DNA of 13,924 bases, taken from contig DHLY01000062.1 in NCBI GenBank assembly GCA_002405525.1, forward strand, positions 16,230-30,153. The letters are read 5' to 3'. This stretch comes from Proteobacteria bacterium UBA4656. GTDB lineage: Bacteria > Pseudomonadota > Gammaproteobacteria > Xanthomonadales > Ahniellaceae. The translations under genes and the position numbers were made by a program. Positions 1 through 8,835 of this stretch are shown one piece after another. The notes beneath the pieces were generated by a model. It searched no databases, had not been told where the DNA came from, and worked only from the letters and a program-made list of their open reading frames with translations. Positions within the stretch are counted from its first letter, which is position 1, and every line of letters starts with the position of its first letter.

Positions 1-142
1 ACTTGCCGTCATCGACGGCCGCCGTCTGGGCCGGGGGAGTGGTCGGCTCGGAGACCGGAGCCTCCTCCTTGACCTTCTTGGCGCACGCGCCAAGGCCGAG
101 GGCCAGGGATGCGGCGAGGATGAAACGGATCGGGGTGTTCAT
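1..142 (-). CDS. pal: Pal, peptidoglycan-associated outer-membrane lipoprotein (5' part only, cut by window edge)
   Basis: Only the first 47 codons are in the window; the OmpA-like peptidoglycan-binding domain lies beyond the left edge. The ATG at 142 gives a short basic N-terminus (MNTPIR), a hydrophobic stretch and the lipobox LGAC with the lipidated Cys at residue 20. Ala follows the Cys, and there is no Asp at +2 that would retain it in the inner membrane, so outer-membrane sorting is expected. After the Cys comes a charged, Pro/Thr-rich linker (AKKVKEEAPVSEPTTPPAQ), as in Pal proteins before the globular domain. Pal anchors the outer membrane to peptidoglycan and cycles between TolB, TolA and the cell wall during constriction. 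The gene follows tolB on the same strand after an 82-nt gap, the usual tolB-pal order. A purine-rich AAAAGGG upstream could be the ribosome-binding site, although its spacing is long. The identity rests on the lipobox, linker and position. Confidence 0.88.
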   Translation of the reverse strand, partial: MNTPIRFILAASLALGLGACAKKVKEEAPVSEPTTPPAQTAAVDDGK

Positions 143-224
143 GGTTTGGAGACCCTTTTCTGAGGTTGGAGAATCGATCATGAATCGGTCGAGCCTCGCG
201 ACCCGCCGTGAAGCAAAACCCGGT

Positions 225-1547
225 TCAGCGCTGGCGGAACGGCGACCATGCCGGTTCACGCACGTCCCCGTCCGCCAGCACCAGACGTTGCCGCACCCGG
301 CCATCGGCAGACACCGCGTAGAGCACGCCGCGCGGCCCCTCGCTGGCGGCATAGATCAACATGCTGCCATTCGGGGCGAAGCTCGGCGACTCATCCAGGT
401 TGCCGGGCGACAGCAGTCGGGTTTCCCCGGGACTGCCGCGCGTGCGGTCCAGAACCGCAATACGATACACGTTCCCGTTGCCTTGCACCATAGCGAAGCG
501 CTGCCCGTCGAAGGCCACCGCCCCACCGGCGTTGTACTCGCCGGCGAAGGTCAGCCGGCCCGCATCGCCGCCGGCCACCGGCACCTGGTAGATCTGCGGT
601 TTGCCGGCGCGGTCGGAGGTGAACACCAGCGACTGCCCGTCCGGCATCCACTGCGGCTCGGTATCGATGGCGAAGTGGCGGGTGACCTGCGAAGTGCGGC
701 GGGTCGCGAGGTCCATCACGTAGATTTCGGGATTGCCCGACTTCGAAAGCGTCAGCGCGAGCCGGGCGCCGTCGGGCGAGAAGGCGGGGGCGCCGTTGAT
801 GCCCTTGTGCGCGGCCACGACCTCGCGCTGGCCGGTGCCGATGTCCTGGATATAGATCGACGAATTGCCGCGTTCGAACGACACGTAGGCCAGCCTGCGC
901 CCGTCCGGCGACCAGGCCGGCGACAGCAGCGGCTCGCCCGAGCGCACCACCGTCTGCGGGTTGAAACCGTCGGAGTCGGCGACCATCAGCGCGTACTGGC
1001 GCCGGTCACCGCTGCCGGTGGAAGTGATGTAGGCGATCCGGGTCCAGAACGCGCCTCGCACGCCGATGACCCGCTCGTAGATCAGGTCGGCGATCTGGTG
1101 CGCGGCACCGCGCAGGTCGCCGGCCCTTGCGGTGATCGCGAGGCCCTGCAAGCGCTGCTGCCTGGCGACGTCGAACAGCTCGAACTCGATGCGGTAGGCG
1201 CCGGCTTCGGCGTCCAGCATGCGACCGACCACCAGGAAGTCCTGCTTGAGCACGCGCCAGGTGGCGAACTTCACGTCGGCTTCGCGGGCGGGGAACTCGA
1301 CCACGTCGCGGCGGTCCAGGGAACGGAACTGCCCGACCCGGTTCAGGTCGGCGGCGATGACCGCGGCCACATCAGTGGCCGGCGGCAGGCCTGCGCTCTC
1401 GTTGGCGAACGGCACCACGGCGATCGGAATCGCGGACGGATTGCCGTCGACGATGTCCACGGTGAGTCCCTGCGCGCGCGCGCCGGAAGCGGCGGCGAGC
1501 AGCAGGACGATGGCGAGGCGGAAGGCACGGATCGGCATTGGGATCAC
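225..1547 (-). CDS. tolB: TolB, periplasmic beta-propeller of the Tol-Pal system
   Basis: 440 aa, normal length for TolB. The Sec signal peptide covers residues 1-25 with probable cleavage after ARA (ARA|Q). The mature N-terminus (QGLTVDIVDGNPSAIPIAVV) is the segment that binds TolA or Pal in this family. An N-terminal alpha/beta domain extends to about residue 165. A six-bladed propeller follows, with repeats such as PAWSPDGRRLAYVSFE, PAFSPDGARLALTLSK and PSFAPNGSMLIYAAS, closing with PAWSPFRQR. TolB shuttles between Pal and the TolA C-terminal domain and regulates Pal mobility at the division site. The GTG at 1547 overlaps the tolA stop (GTGA), which suggests translational coupling. The in-frame ATG at 1538 is an equally plausible start, giving MPIRAFRLAIV and a cleaner signal peptide. 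Identity is secure; only the start is in doubt. Confidence 0.97.
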   Translation of the reverse strand: MIPMPIRAFRLAIVLLLAAASGARAQGLTVDIVDGNPSAIPIAVVPFANESAGLPPATDVAAVIAADLNRVGQFRSLDRRDVVEFPAREADVKFATWRVLKQDFLVVGRMLDAEAGAYRIEFELFDVARQQRLQGLAITARAGDLRGAAHQIADLIYERVIGVRGAFWTRIAYITSTGSGDRRQYALMVADSDGFNPQTVVRSGEPLLSPAWSPDGRRLAYVSFERGNSSIYIQDIGTGQREVVAAHKGINGAPAFSPDGARLALTLSKSGNPEIYVMDLATRRTSQVTRHFAIDTEPQWMPDGQSLVFTSDRAGKPQIYQVPVAGGDAGRLTFAGEYNAGGAVAFDGQRFAMVQGNGNVYRIAVLDRTRGSPGETRLLSPGNLDESPSFAPNGSMLIYAASEGPRGVLYAVSADGRVRQRLVLADGDVREPAWSPFRQR

Positions 1548-2494
1548 CCGTCGTAGCGGAACACGAAGTCGATGGATCGCTGGAACACGGCCTCATAGCC
1601 GCGGTAGGGGAGCGGCTGGGCGCGCATCACGGCCGCCTCCAGCGAGCGCTGCGTCAGCGGGTCGCCGTTGCACGGCGGCACCACGGAGGCGTCCATCACC
1701 TCCCCGCCCGGCAACTGCACGATGCGCACGCTGCAGCGCAGCCCGGGGCGCGCGGTGTCCGGGCGCAGCCAGTTCGAGGTCACCGCCTGCTGCAGGGCGA
1801 ACACGTAGCGGGCGCGCAGGTCGTTCTCGGTGCCGCCGGTGCCGGCGCGCCGGGCGTCTTCGCGCACCGGCAGGTCGTCCGCGCGCTGCCGCTCCGCCGC
1901 GCGTTCTCGGTCGTCGCGCTGGCGGTCTTCGAGCTGCGCGAGGCGCTGTTCCTCCAGCCGCCGGCGCTGCTCGGCCTGTTCGCGCAGGCGGCGGATATCG
2001 TCCATCTGCTGCTGGCGCTGGCGCTCCATCTCGGTCAGGCGCTCCTGCGCCTCCAGCTCCACCTGCTCGCGCTTGCGCCGCTCGTCCTGTTCGCGCTGCT
2101 CGTCCAGCGCCGGTAGCTGGCCGTCGCGCGCGACGCGCTCGCGGTCGATGGTGTCATCGGCGCGCGGCGGGGCGGGCGGCAACGGCGGGGGCGGCGGGGC
2201 CTCCGCCACCGGCTTCGGTGGCTCGGGCTTCGGCGGCTGCGGCCGCGGCCGCGGCACGCTGGCCGGCGTGGTCTTCGGCGGCGAGTAGTCGACCAGCATC
2301 GCCTCGATCACCGGGCCCTCGAGGTTCAGTGGCTTGACGCATTCCATCGACAGGGAGCCGGGCAGCGCCAGTCGCGCGACGGCCGCGTTCCAGGTCTCGC
2401 AGCGCAGCGTCGCCGCCCACAGCCCGGCCACGAACACGCCGTGGATCGCGAGCGAGAGCAGCAGCGGCCCGAGTTGGTCGTCGCGGCGGTCCAA
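1544..2494 (-). CDS. tolA: TolA, inner-membrane-anchored periplasm-spanning protein
   Basis: 316 aa, shorter than the 421 aa of E. coli TolA, mainly through a shorter helical arm. Residues about 10-30 form the single membrane segment, with Ser14 and His18 spaced like the SHLS motif that contacts TolQ/TolR. Residues about 72-110 are strongly Pro-rich. Residues about 113-215 form a Glu/Arg/Gln-rich helical coiled arm. Residues about 225-316 are the TolA-III domain (NDLRARYVFALQQAVTSNWL onward). Cys254 and Cys275 in that domain match the conserved disulfide. Cys32 and Cys52, just outside the membrane, could form a second one. TolA transmits proton-motive-force energy from TolQR to TolB/Pal. The start is a TTG at 2494, 4 nt after the tolR stop, with no clear Shine-Dalgarno, so coupling to tolR is likely. 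No ATG upstream gives a better N-terminus. Confidence 0.93.
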   Translation of the reverse strand: MDRRDDQLGPLLLSLAIHGVFVAGLWAATLRCETWNAAVARLALPGSLSMECVKPLNLEGPVIEAMLVDYSPPKTTPASVPRPRPQPPKPEPPKPVAEAPPPPPLPPAPPRADDTIDRERVARDGQLPALDEQREQDERRKREQVELEAQERLTEMERQRQQQMDDIRRLREQAEQRRRLEEQRLAQLEDRQRDDRERAAERQRADDLPVREDARRAGTGGTENDLRARYVFALQQAVTSNWLRPDTARPGLRCSVRIVQLPGGEVMDASVVPPCNGDPLTQRSLEAAVMRAQPLPYRGYEAVFQRSIDFVFRYDG

Positions 2495-2498
2495 GGGC

Positions 2499-2969
<471 letters not shown>

Positions 2970-3024
2970 CGGGTCGTCCTGCGGAATGCGTCGGAATCGA
3001 ACGGGGATCGGGGACCGCCGGGGT

Positions 3025-3711
3025 TCAGCCGTTGTCCTCGACGTGCGACTGCCGCTGGAGGATCTGCGAGAACTCCTCCTGGAAGGTGTCGTAACGCGAG
3101 TTCAGGCGATCGACCTTGTTGGAGTAGCGGTTGTAGGCGATCACCGCCGGGATCGCGGCGAACAGCCCCATCGCGGTGGCGATCAGCGCCTCCGAGATGC
3201 CGGGCGCCACCATTGCGATGGTGGCCTCCTTGACCGAGGCGAGACCGTGGAAGGCGATCATGATGCCCCACACGGTGCCGAACAGGCCGACATAGGGGCT
3301 GGTCGAGCCGACGGTGGCGAGGAACTCGAGGCTCTGCTCGAGACGGTCCACCTCGCGCGAGACGGTCACCCGCATCGCGCGCTGCGCGCCCTCCAGCATC
3401 GCCCTCGGATCGATCTGACGGCGGCTGCGCAGGCGGGCGAACTCGCGGAATCCGGCTTCGAAGACGCTCTCAAGCCCGGCCAGCGAGCCACCGCGCGCGG
3501 TCAGTTCCTTGAACAGGGCGGCGAGGTCGGCGCCGGACCAGAAGCGCTCCTCGAACGCGTCGGCCTCGCGCAGGGCACGGTCGATCATCGCCTTCTTGCG
3601 CAGGATGATCATCCACGACCCGACCGAGGCGAGCAGTAGGGCGAGCATGACCAGCTTGACCGGCAGGCTGGCGTGCAGCACGAGCTGCAGGTAGTCGAGT
3701 TCCTGGTTCAT
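3025..3711 (-). CDS. tolQ: TolQ, MotA/TolQ/ExbB proton-channel subunit
   Basis: 228 aa, matching E. coli TolQ in length. There are three membrane segments at about residues 15-37, 131-157 and 172-194. A large cytoplasmic loop lies between the first two. TM2 has VGLFGTVWGIMIAF with Thr146, and TM3 has EALIATAMGLFAAIPAVIAY with Thr179. These threonines line the proton path in the family (Thr145 and Thr178 in E. coli). TolQ forms the pentameric inner-membrane ring around TolR. The ATG at 3711 overlaps the ybgC stop as ATGA and has a CGGAG Shine-Dalgarno about 9 nt upstream. The same frame is open further upstream, but that part is the antisense-like shadow of ybgC, so the internal ATG is the right start. 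Confidence 0.97.
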   Translation of the reverse strand: MNQELDYLQLVLHASLPVKLVMLALLLASVGSWMIILRKKAMIDRALREADAFEERFWSGADLAALFKELTARGGSLAGLESVFEAGFREFARLRSRRQIDPRAMLEGAQRAMRVTVSREVDRLEQSLEFLATVGSTSPYVGLFGTVWGIMIAFHGLASVKEATIAMVAPGISEALIATAMGLFAAIPAVIAYNRYSNKVDRLNSRYDTFQEEFSQILQRQSHVEDNG

Positions 3712-4136
3712 CGAGACGGCTCCGCAAGCGCAAGCAGGTGACTGGGGACGGGTCGAGGGCGGAAGGTGCCGGCCGCCAGGCAGGCCGCGCGCACGCGCGC
3801 GGACAGGACGTGGCGATTGTCCGCCAGGCGAACCGCATCCTGGCTGAACCGCAAGCTGGCGCCGCCGACCCGTTCGACCACGCAGGACACCTGCAGTTCG
3901 TCGTCGAGCCGGGCCGGCGCGAGGAAGCGCAGGTCCGCCTCGGTGACCGCGAACAGCAGCCGCTGCTCCGAAGCCAGACGCGACTGGTCGATCCCCGCCG
4001 CGCGCAGCCACTCGCTGCGCGCGCGCTCCAGAAAGCGCAGGTAGGCCGCGTGGTAGACCACTCCGCCGGCGTCCGTATCTTCCCAGTAGACGCGCACCCG
4101 CCAGGTGAAGGGCGCATGGATCGGCTCAGCCGCCAC
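3708..4136 (-). CDS. ybgC: YbgC, Tol-Pal-associated acyl-CoA thioesterase (hot-dog fold)
   Basis: 142 aa, close to the usual length of about 135. The diagnostic motif [20 protein letters not shown] is at residues 17-36. Asp22 aligns with the catalytic Asp18 of E. coli YbgC and His29 lies in the conserved VVYH. The hot-dog fold acts as a dimer or tetramer hydrolysing acyl-CoA thioesters in the cytoplasm; its physiological link to the Tol motor is unresolved in general. The GTG start at 4136 has AGGGG about 6 nt upstream and sits inside the last codons of ruvB (11-nt overlap). The stop overlaps the tolQ ATG. This physically ties the ruv and tol gene sets together. Confidence 0.95.
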   Translation of the reverse strand: MAAEPIHAPFTWRVRVYWEDTDAGGVVYHAAYLRFLERARSEWLRAAGIDQSRLASEQRLLFAVTEADLRFLAPARLDDELQVSCVVERVGGASLRFSQDAVRLADNRHVLSARVRAACLAAGTFRPRPVPSHLLALAEPSR

Positions 4137-5181
4137 TGCCGACCCCTGGATCGAACAGGTCGGCGACCGGCGCGTCGGCGCGCCGCGGCGGCGCCAGCCC
4201 GAAGTGCCGATACGCCTTCGCGGTCGCCATCCGGCCGCGCGCCGTGCGGATGAGAAAACCCTGCTGGATCAGGAACGGCTCCAGCACGTCCTCGATGGTG
4301 CCGCGCTCCTCGGAAAGGGCGGCGGCCAGGGACTCCACGCCCACCGGGCCGCCGTCGAAATTCTCGATGATGGTGCTCAGCATGCGGCGGTCGATGGCGT
4401 CGAAGCCCTCCGGGTCGACCTTGAGCATGGCCATCGCGGCGTCGGCCAGTTCGCGGGTGATGGTTCCGTCGCCCTTGACCTGGGCGTAGTCGCGCACCCG
4501 CCGCAGCAGACGGTTGGCGATGCGCGGAGTGCCGCGCGAGCGACGCGCGATCTCGTCCGCGCCCTCCACCGCGCACGGGATACCGAGGATGCGCGCCGAG
4601 CGGCGCACGATCGAGGCCAGCTCCTCGCGGGTGTAGAACTCCAGCCGCTGCACGATGCCGAAGCGGTCGCGCAACGGACTGGTGAGCAGGCCGGCGCGGG
4701 TGGTGGCGCCGACCAGGGTGAACGGCGGCAGGTCGAGCTTGATCGAGCGCGCGGCCGGGCCCTCGCCGATCATGATGTCGATCTGGAAGTCCTCCATCGC
4801 CGGATAGAGCACTTCCTCGACCACCGGCGACAGGCGGTGGATCTCGTCCACGAACAGCACGTCGTGCGGCTGCAGGTTGGTCAGCAACGCGGCGAGGTCG
4901 CCGGCGCGCTCGATCACCGGCCCCGAGGTGCTGCGCAGGTTGACCCCGAGCTCCGCCGCGATCACGTGCGAAAGCGTCGTCTTGCCCAGGCCCGGCGGGC
5001 CGAAGATCAGCACGTGGTCGAGAGCTTCCTTGCGGCCGCGAGCGGCCTCGATGTAGATCGACAGCTGCTCGCGCACGGTCTGCTGGCCGAGGTACTCGGC
5101 CAGTTTTCGCGGGCGAATGCTGGCGTCGAGCGCGTCCTCCTCGCGGGAGGCGGCGCCCGAGACGAGGCGGGAGGGCTCCAT
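4126..5181 (-). CDS. ruvB: RuvB, Holliday-junction branch-migration AAA+ ATPase
   Basis: 351 aa, normal length. The N-terminal region leads into the RuvB signature [13 protein letters not shown] at about residues 21-33. Walker A is GPPGLGKT (61-68), Walker B is LFVDEIH (109-115) and sensor I is in LVGATTRAG (about 156-164). The arginine-finger region is SPLRDRFG (168-175) and sensor II is in [12 protein letters not shown]. The C-terminal winged helix, about residues 265-330, includes [14 protein letters not shown] and ends near KAYRHFGL. RuvB hexamers pull DNA through the RuvA-bound junction during recombination repair. The ATG at 5181 lies 47 nt after the ruvA stop with AGG about 6 nt upstream. 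The C-terminal tail ([15 protein letters not shown]) is family-variable. All catalytic residues appear intact. Confidence 0.98.
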   Translation of the reverse strand: MEPSRLVSGAASREEDALDASIRPRKLAEYLGQQTVREQLSIYIEAARGRKEALDHVLIFGPPGLGKTTLSHVIAAELGVNLRSTSGPVIERAGDLAALLTNLQPHDVLFVDEIHRLSPVVEEVLYPAMEDFQIDIMIGEGPAARSIKLDLPPFTLVGATTRAGLLTSPLRDRFGIVQRLEFYTREELASIVRRSARILGIPCAVEGADEIARRSRGTPRIANRLLRRVRDYAQVKGDGTITRELADAAMAMLKVDPEGFDAIDRRMLSTIIENFDGGPVGVESLAAALSEERGTIEDVLEPFLIQQGFLIRTARGRMATAKAYRHFGLAPPRRADAPVADLFDPGVGSGG

Positions 5182-5228
5182 GGACGCCTAGGATACCGGC
5201 AGCGCGCGCCGCGCGGGGCGCACGCGCG

Positions 5229-5825
5229 TCAGCGCAGCGCGGCCCTGAGCGCCTTGCGGATGATCGTCTCGGCGCTGTCGCCGGTCTCCGCCACCCTGGC
5301 CACCAGGCGCGCGACCTCGGCCGGCTTGTAACCCAGTGCCTGCAGGGCCACGGTGGCCTCGGCAGCGGGATCGGCCGGCACCGGAACGGCCATGCCGGCC
5401 AGCGCCGGACCGCCGGAGGCGATCCCGTCCACGCGGTCGCGCAGCTCGACCACGATGCGCTCGGCGGTCTTCTTGCCGATCCCCGGGATGCGGGTCAGCG
5501 CCGCCACGTCGCCACCCTGCACAAGGCGCGCGAACTCGTCCACGCCGGCACCGGACAGGATAGCCAGCGCGGTCTTGGCGCCGATGCCGCTGACCTTGAG
5601 CAGGGTGCGGAACAGCGCGCGTTCCGCCTCGCGGTGGAAGCCGTACAGCGCGACCGTGTCCTCGCGCACCGCGTAATGGGTGAACAGCACCACCTCGCGG
5701 CCGGTCTCCGGCAATTCGTAGAAGGTCGACATCGGCGCTTCGAGTTCGTAGCCGACGCCGCCGACGTCGACCACCAGCCACGGCGGCAGCTTGCTGGCCA
5801 GGATGCCGCGCAGGCGTCCGATCAT
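5229..5825 (-). CDS. ruvA: RuvA, Holliday-junction DNA-binding subunit
   Basis: 198 aa, close to E. coli RuvA (203). The start [12 protein letters not shown] is typical. Domain I is the OB-like fold (about residues 1-64) with the acidic pin residues Glu55 and Asp56. Domain II (about 65-140) has two helix-hairpin-helix motifs, [16 protein letters not shown] and [16 protein letters not shown], which contact the junction backbone. A flexible Ala/Pro linker (about 138-153) leads to domain III (about 154-198), the UBA-like segment that binds RuvB. The ATG at 5825 overlaps the ruvC stop by 4 nt (ATGA). The frame stays open far upstream as a shadow, but the ATG at 5825 is the only start that fits the family. 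Confidence 0.97.
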   Translation of the reverse strand: MIGRLRGILASKLPPWLVVDVGGVGYELEAPMSTFYELPETGREVVLFTHYAVREDTVALYGFHREAERALFRTLLKVSGIGAKTALAILSGAGVDEFARLVQGGDVAALTRIPGIGKKTAERIVVELRDRVDGIASGGPALAGMAVPVPADPAAEATVALQALGYKPAEVARLVARVAETGDSAETIIRKALRAALR

Positions 5826-6343
5826 CGGCGTCTCCAGGATGCCCGGGGCAGGCCCAGCCGCGCCGCCGAGGCCCGGGTGTGGGCGTGGGTGATGGCAATG
5901 GCGAGTGCGTCGGCCGCGTCGGCCTGCGGCTTTTCCGCCAGCGACAGCAGCAGGGCGACCATGTGCTGGACCTGGATCTTGTCCGCGCCGCCGGTGCCGG
6001 TCACCGCCTGCTTGATCTCCTTTGGCCCGTATTCCTGGACCGGCAGGCCGCGCGCAACCACCGCGCAGATCGCCGCCCCCCGGGCCTGTCCGAGCTTGAG
6101 CACCGATTCGGCGTTGTTGCGCTGGGCGAAGACCTTCTCGATCGCGACCTCCTGCGGCCGATGGGCTTCGATCAGTTCGCCCACCCCGTCGAAGATCCGC
6201 TTCAGGCGCAGGGCGAAGGTCTCGCTGTCGGTCAGGTGCAGGGTCGCGTGGTGCACGTGCCGCGCGCGCCCGCCCGCATCGAGGTCGATGATGCCGATGC
6301 CGGTGCGCTGGGAACCGGGGTCGATGCCGAGGATGCGGGGCAT
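5822..6343 (-). CDS. ruvC: RuvC, Holliday-junction resolvase
   Basis: 173 aa, the same length as E. coli RuvC. The N-terminal strand motif [19 protein letters not shown] carries catalytic Asp8. Glu69 lies in [13 protein letters not shown] and Asp142 plus Asp145 lie in the [10 protein letters not shown] helix, completing the RNase H-like acidic tetrad (Asp7, Glu66, Asp138 and Asp141 in E. coli). RuvC dimers nick symmetric strands of the junction held by RuvAB. The ATG at 6343 lacks a clear Shine-Dalgarno (the upstream 15 nt are C-rich), but the protein begins exactly at the family start. RuvC heads the minus-strand train, and the TACAAT box just upstream suits a short leader. Confidence 0.97.
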   Translation of the reverse strand: MPRILGIDPGSQRTGIGIIDLDAGGRARHVHHATLHLTDSETFALRLKRIFDGVGELIEAHRPQEVAIEKVFAQRNNAESVLKLGQARGAAICAVVARGLPVQEYGPKEIKQAVTGTGGADKIQVQHMVALLLSLAEKPQADAADALAIAITHAHTRASAARLGLPRASWRRR

Positions 6344-6376
6344 GGGGCGGGTCGCGGGGGGGCTTGAGCGTCGCCG

Positions 6377-6382
6377 ATTGTA
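6377..6382 (-). promoter_or_regulatory. -10 box of the ruvC(-ruvAB-ybgC-tol) promoter
   Basis: On the minus strand the hexamer is TACAAT, a one-mismatch match to the sigma-70 -10 consensus and unusual in this GC-rich context. It would start transcription near 6370 and leave a leader of about 27 nt before the ruvC ATG. No good -35 hexamer lies 16-18 nt upstream, so the promoter may be weak or activator-dependent. No other comparable promoter was seen in the short gaps downstream, so this may also drive ybgC and tol genes in part. Confidence 0.5.
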
Positions 6383-6425
6383 GGGCGCAACGGCCAGCCC
6401 GCGCGGCGCGTGCCGGCGGCTGTCG

Positions 6426-6451
6426 TCGGCGCGGCGCTCGCAGCGCGCCGA
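6426..6451. repeat. GC-rich inverted repeat between divergent promoters
   Basis: The arms TCGGCGCG (6426-6433) and CGCGCCGA (6444-6451) are perfect reverse complements separated by 10 nt. The inner bases GCGCT and AGCGC can extend the pairing with a bulge. It lies between the ruvC -10 box and the candidate kinase promoter, about 45 nt upstream of the latter's -35. It could be a protein-binding site or just a structure of GC-rich DNA. Confidence 0.35.
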
Positions 6452-6492
6452 CGCCATCCGCTGCCCGCCGGGTGCGCGCTCCACTGCCGCGA

Positions 6493-6521
6493 TTGGAAAA
6501 CGCGACGGCAGGACATAGGAT
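6493..6521 (+). promoter_or_regulatory. Candidate sigma-70 promoter of the two-component pair
   Basis: TTGGAA (6493-6498) and TAGGAT (6516-6521) are separated by exactly 17 nt, each with two mismatches to consensus. They stand out in one of the few A/T-containing stretches of this region. Transcription would start near 6528, about 70 nt before the preferred kinase start at 6598. This placement also argues against translation starting upstream at 6364. Confidence 0.45.
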
Positions 6522-6597
6522 CGGGGCCCAGACGGTCGGCGGCGGGAGCGGAATTCCGCATCCTTCGGCGGCCGGCGAGCCGAGGCCCTTCCCGCCC

Positions 6598-8835
6598 GTG
6601 TCCGACCCCCTGTTCGAACATGCCCCCGTCGCCCTCGTCGCGGTCGACGAGCGGCACCGGATCGCCGCCGCCAATCGCGCGGCCCTGCGCCTGCTCGGCC
6701 GCAATGCCGCGCCCCCTGCCCCGCTGGACCGGGTGGCGGGGGACGAGGTCGGGCTGATGGTCAGCCGTCTGCTGTTGCAGGGCGCCGGCCGCGGATCGCT
6801 GGTCGCCGAGGTCGTGGACGCGGACGGCGAACTGCGTACGCTGCGGATCGATGCGTCGCTGGCCGGTCCGCGGGTCGTGCTGTCGTTCGTCGGCGGCGGC
6901 GGCGATACGGTGGCCGGCCCGCAGCCGGGCTGGTGGCCGACCGCACTGGTGGCCGACGCCGCGCGCGAACTGCGCTGGCCACTGGTTGCGAATCTGGGCT
7001 GCGTGGAGATCCTGACCCAGTCGCCGCTGTCTGAAGGGCAGATTTCCGGTGCGCGCAGCGCCCAGGACCATGGCCGCATCGCGCTGGCCCGGCTCGACGC
7101 GCTGGCCGATCTGGCCCGGTTCGAGTCCGGCGGCGTCCGCCTCGACCGGTCGCCGCTGAATCCGATCGCGCTGGTCGAAGGAGCGATCGGCGCGATGTCC
7201 GGCCGCGCGCACCGCGCGGGTCTGTCGGCCAGCACGGTGGTCGATCCGGCGATGCCGATGAACCTCGCCGGAGACCCGCAGTGGCTGCTGCGCGCACTCA
7301 GCGTGCTGCTGGACAACGCGCTGCGCCACACCCACGCCGGCGGCGTGGTGTTGCGTGCAAGGGTGCTGGAACGCGACGCGTCGCGATACCGGCTGGGTTT
7401 CGAGGTGCAGGACACCGGTACCGGGGTTCCCGAGGCGCTGCGTCCGCACCTCTTCGAACCGCTGACCGCGCGCCTCGACCGGCCGCGGGACGGCAGCCAG
7501 GGGTTGGGCGTCAGCCTCGCGCTGTGCCGCCGGATCTCGCGCACCATGGCCGGCGACGCCTTCTTCCGCCCGGCCCAGCCTGGCGGCAGTGTGTTCGGCT
7601 TCACCTGCGACCTGCCGCTCGACGGCGCAGAGCCGCTGACCCTGGAACCGCGCATCGCCGCCGTGCGGTCGCGCGGCGTGCTGCTGGTCGATCCGGCGCC
7701 GCTGCGCGCCGCGGCCTTTCTTGAGCAGCGCCGGCGCTGGGGCATGGAAGCGCGCGCCGTGCATGACGGGCGCGACGCCGCCGCCGCGTTGCGCGACGGA
7801 TGGCGGCCGTATCTCGCGCTGCTGCACCAGTCTGCACCCCACGCCTTCGAAGCTCTCGATGCGCTCGCCGGCGTGCGGGTGATCGGCGTGGTGCCGGTCG
7901 GCACTCCGGCAGCGCGAAAGTCGCTGCCGCGCGGTCGCAGCGTCGAATGGATGTCGGCGCCGCTGTCGCGCGACGCGCTGCTGGCGTGCCTCGGCGGCAA
8001 GCCGGTGCCCGCGCTGGCGCGGCCGGAGGGCGGCGAGGGTGCCGGCGTCGACACGCGCCGCCTGCGGGTGTTGCTGGTCGAAGACAGCGACACCAACCGC
8101 GCGGTGCTGCAGGCGCAACTGCAGCGCCTGGGCGTGGCGAGCGATGCGGTGGCCACCGGTTCGGACGCGTTGCGCCTTGCGCTGCAGCGCCGCTATGACC
8201 TGGTCTTGCTCGACCTCGGCCTGCCCGACCTCGCAGGCACCAACGTGGCCGAGGGCATCCGCGCTGCCGGCGGCGACGGAATGGATGTGCCGATCCTTGC
8301 CATCACCGGCAGCGGCGAGTCGGAAGACCGCCAGCGCGCACTGGCGGCGGGCATGAACGACCTGCTCGCCAAGCCGCTGCCGACCGAGGAGCTGGCGGCG
8401 GCGATCGAGAAGTGGACCGGCATCGCCCCGACGGGGCGACCCACCGCCGTCGAGGGCGGCTCGCCGCTGTCGTCCGGCCTGCTCGAGCAGCTCGAGCGCG
8501 ACGTGGGCCACGCGCTGTTCGACGATCTCCTGCGGCGCTTCGGCAGCGAGCTCAAGGCGCGCTGCGTGCGACTGTCGTCGGCCGCCGCCGATTCGAACCG
8601 CGGCGCGCTGGAGCGCGAATCGCACGCGCTCAAGTCCGCCGCGCTCTCCTACGGCGCCACCGCCGTCGCCGACGTGGCCGCCGCGATCGAGACCTACGCC
8701 AAGGCCGACCGCGCCGCGGCAGCCACCGTCCTGGTGGAGACCCTGCCCGAACTGGCGCGCGCAGCGCAGGAGTCGATCGAACGCCTGCTGGCGCAGCGCG
8801 CCGAGGCGGCGACGCGCGGGGTGGCCCATGGCTGA
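6598..8835 (+). CDS. Hybrid histidine kinase with degenerate H-box and pseudo-receiver (PAS-HisKA-HATPase-REC*-REC-Hpt)
   Basis: 745 aa from the GTG at 6598. No signal peptide or membrane helix is seen, so it is a cytoplasmic sensor. Residues about 2-100 resemble a PAS domain ([20 protein letters not shown]). The HisKA-like helix at about 117-140 reads [14 protein letters not shown], so the phosphoacceptor His position is Arg123. The ATPase domain keeps its N box (Asn240 in LLDNALRH), G1 (DTGTGV, 272-277), F box and G2 (QGLGVSLAL). The first receiver (about 357-465) has His410 at the phospho-Asp site and Ala454 for the Lys. The second receiver (about 488-606) is complete: Glu495, Asp496, Asp539, Thr570, Lys592. 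The Hpt domain (about 622-735) has phosphoacceptor His676 in HALKS. The frame is open back to 6364, but that stretch is Arg/Pro/Ala-rich and unlike a domain. It overlaps the next gene by 8 nt. The domain assignment is firm; the ligand, and whether it autophosphorylates, are unknown. Confidence 0.88.
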   Translation: MSDPLFEHAPVALVAVDERHRIAAANRAALRLLGRNAAPPAPLDRVAGDEVGLMVSRLLLQGAGRGSLVAEVVDADGELRTLRIDASLAGPRVVLSFVGGGGDTVAGPQPGWWPTALVADAARELRWPLVANLGCVEILTQSPLSEGQISGARSAQDHGRIALARLDALADLARFESGGVRLDRSPLNPIALVEGAIGAMSGRAHRAGLSASTVVDPAMPMNLAGDPQWLLRALSVLLDNALRHTHAGGVVLRARVLERDASRYRLGFEVQDTGTGVPEALRPHLFEPLTARLDRPRDGSQGLGVSLALCRRISRTMAGDAFFRPAQPGGSVFGFTCDLPLDGAEPLTLEPRIAAVRSRGVLLVDPAPLRAAAFLEQRRRWGMEARAVHDGRDAAAALRDGWRPYLALLHQSAPHAFEALDALAGVRVIGVVPVGTPAARKSLPRGRSVEWMSAPLSRDALLACLGGKPVPALARPEGGEGAGVDTRRLRVLLVEDSDTNRAVLQAQLQRLGVASDAVATGSDALRLALQRRYDLVLLDLGLPDLAGTNVAEGIRAAGGDGMDVPILAITGSGESEDRQRALAAGMNDLLAKPLPTEELAAAIEKWTGIAPTGRPTAVEGGSPLSSGLLEQLERDVGHALFDDLLRRFGSELKARCVRLSSAAADSNRGALERESHALKSAALSYGATAVADVAAAIETYAKADRAAAATVLVETLPELARAAQESIERLLAQRAEAATRGVAHG

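Noticed and set aside
3..1556. Long plus-strand open frame (517 codons) opposite tolB
   Set aside because: It lies antisense to tolB, which has clear family sequence. The translation is low-complexity Arg/Gly/His/Asp-rich, as expected from GC-rich third-position bias.
6364..6597. Possible 78-residue N-terminal extension of the hybrid kinase
   Set aside because: The translated stretch is Arg/Ala/Pro-rich without a domain and overlaps the promoter candidate and inverted repeat. The PAS domain begins right after the GTG at 6598.
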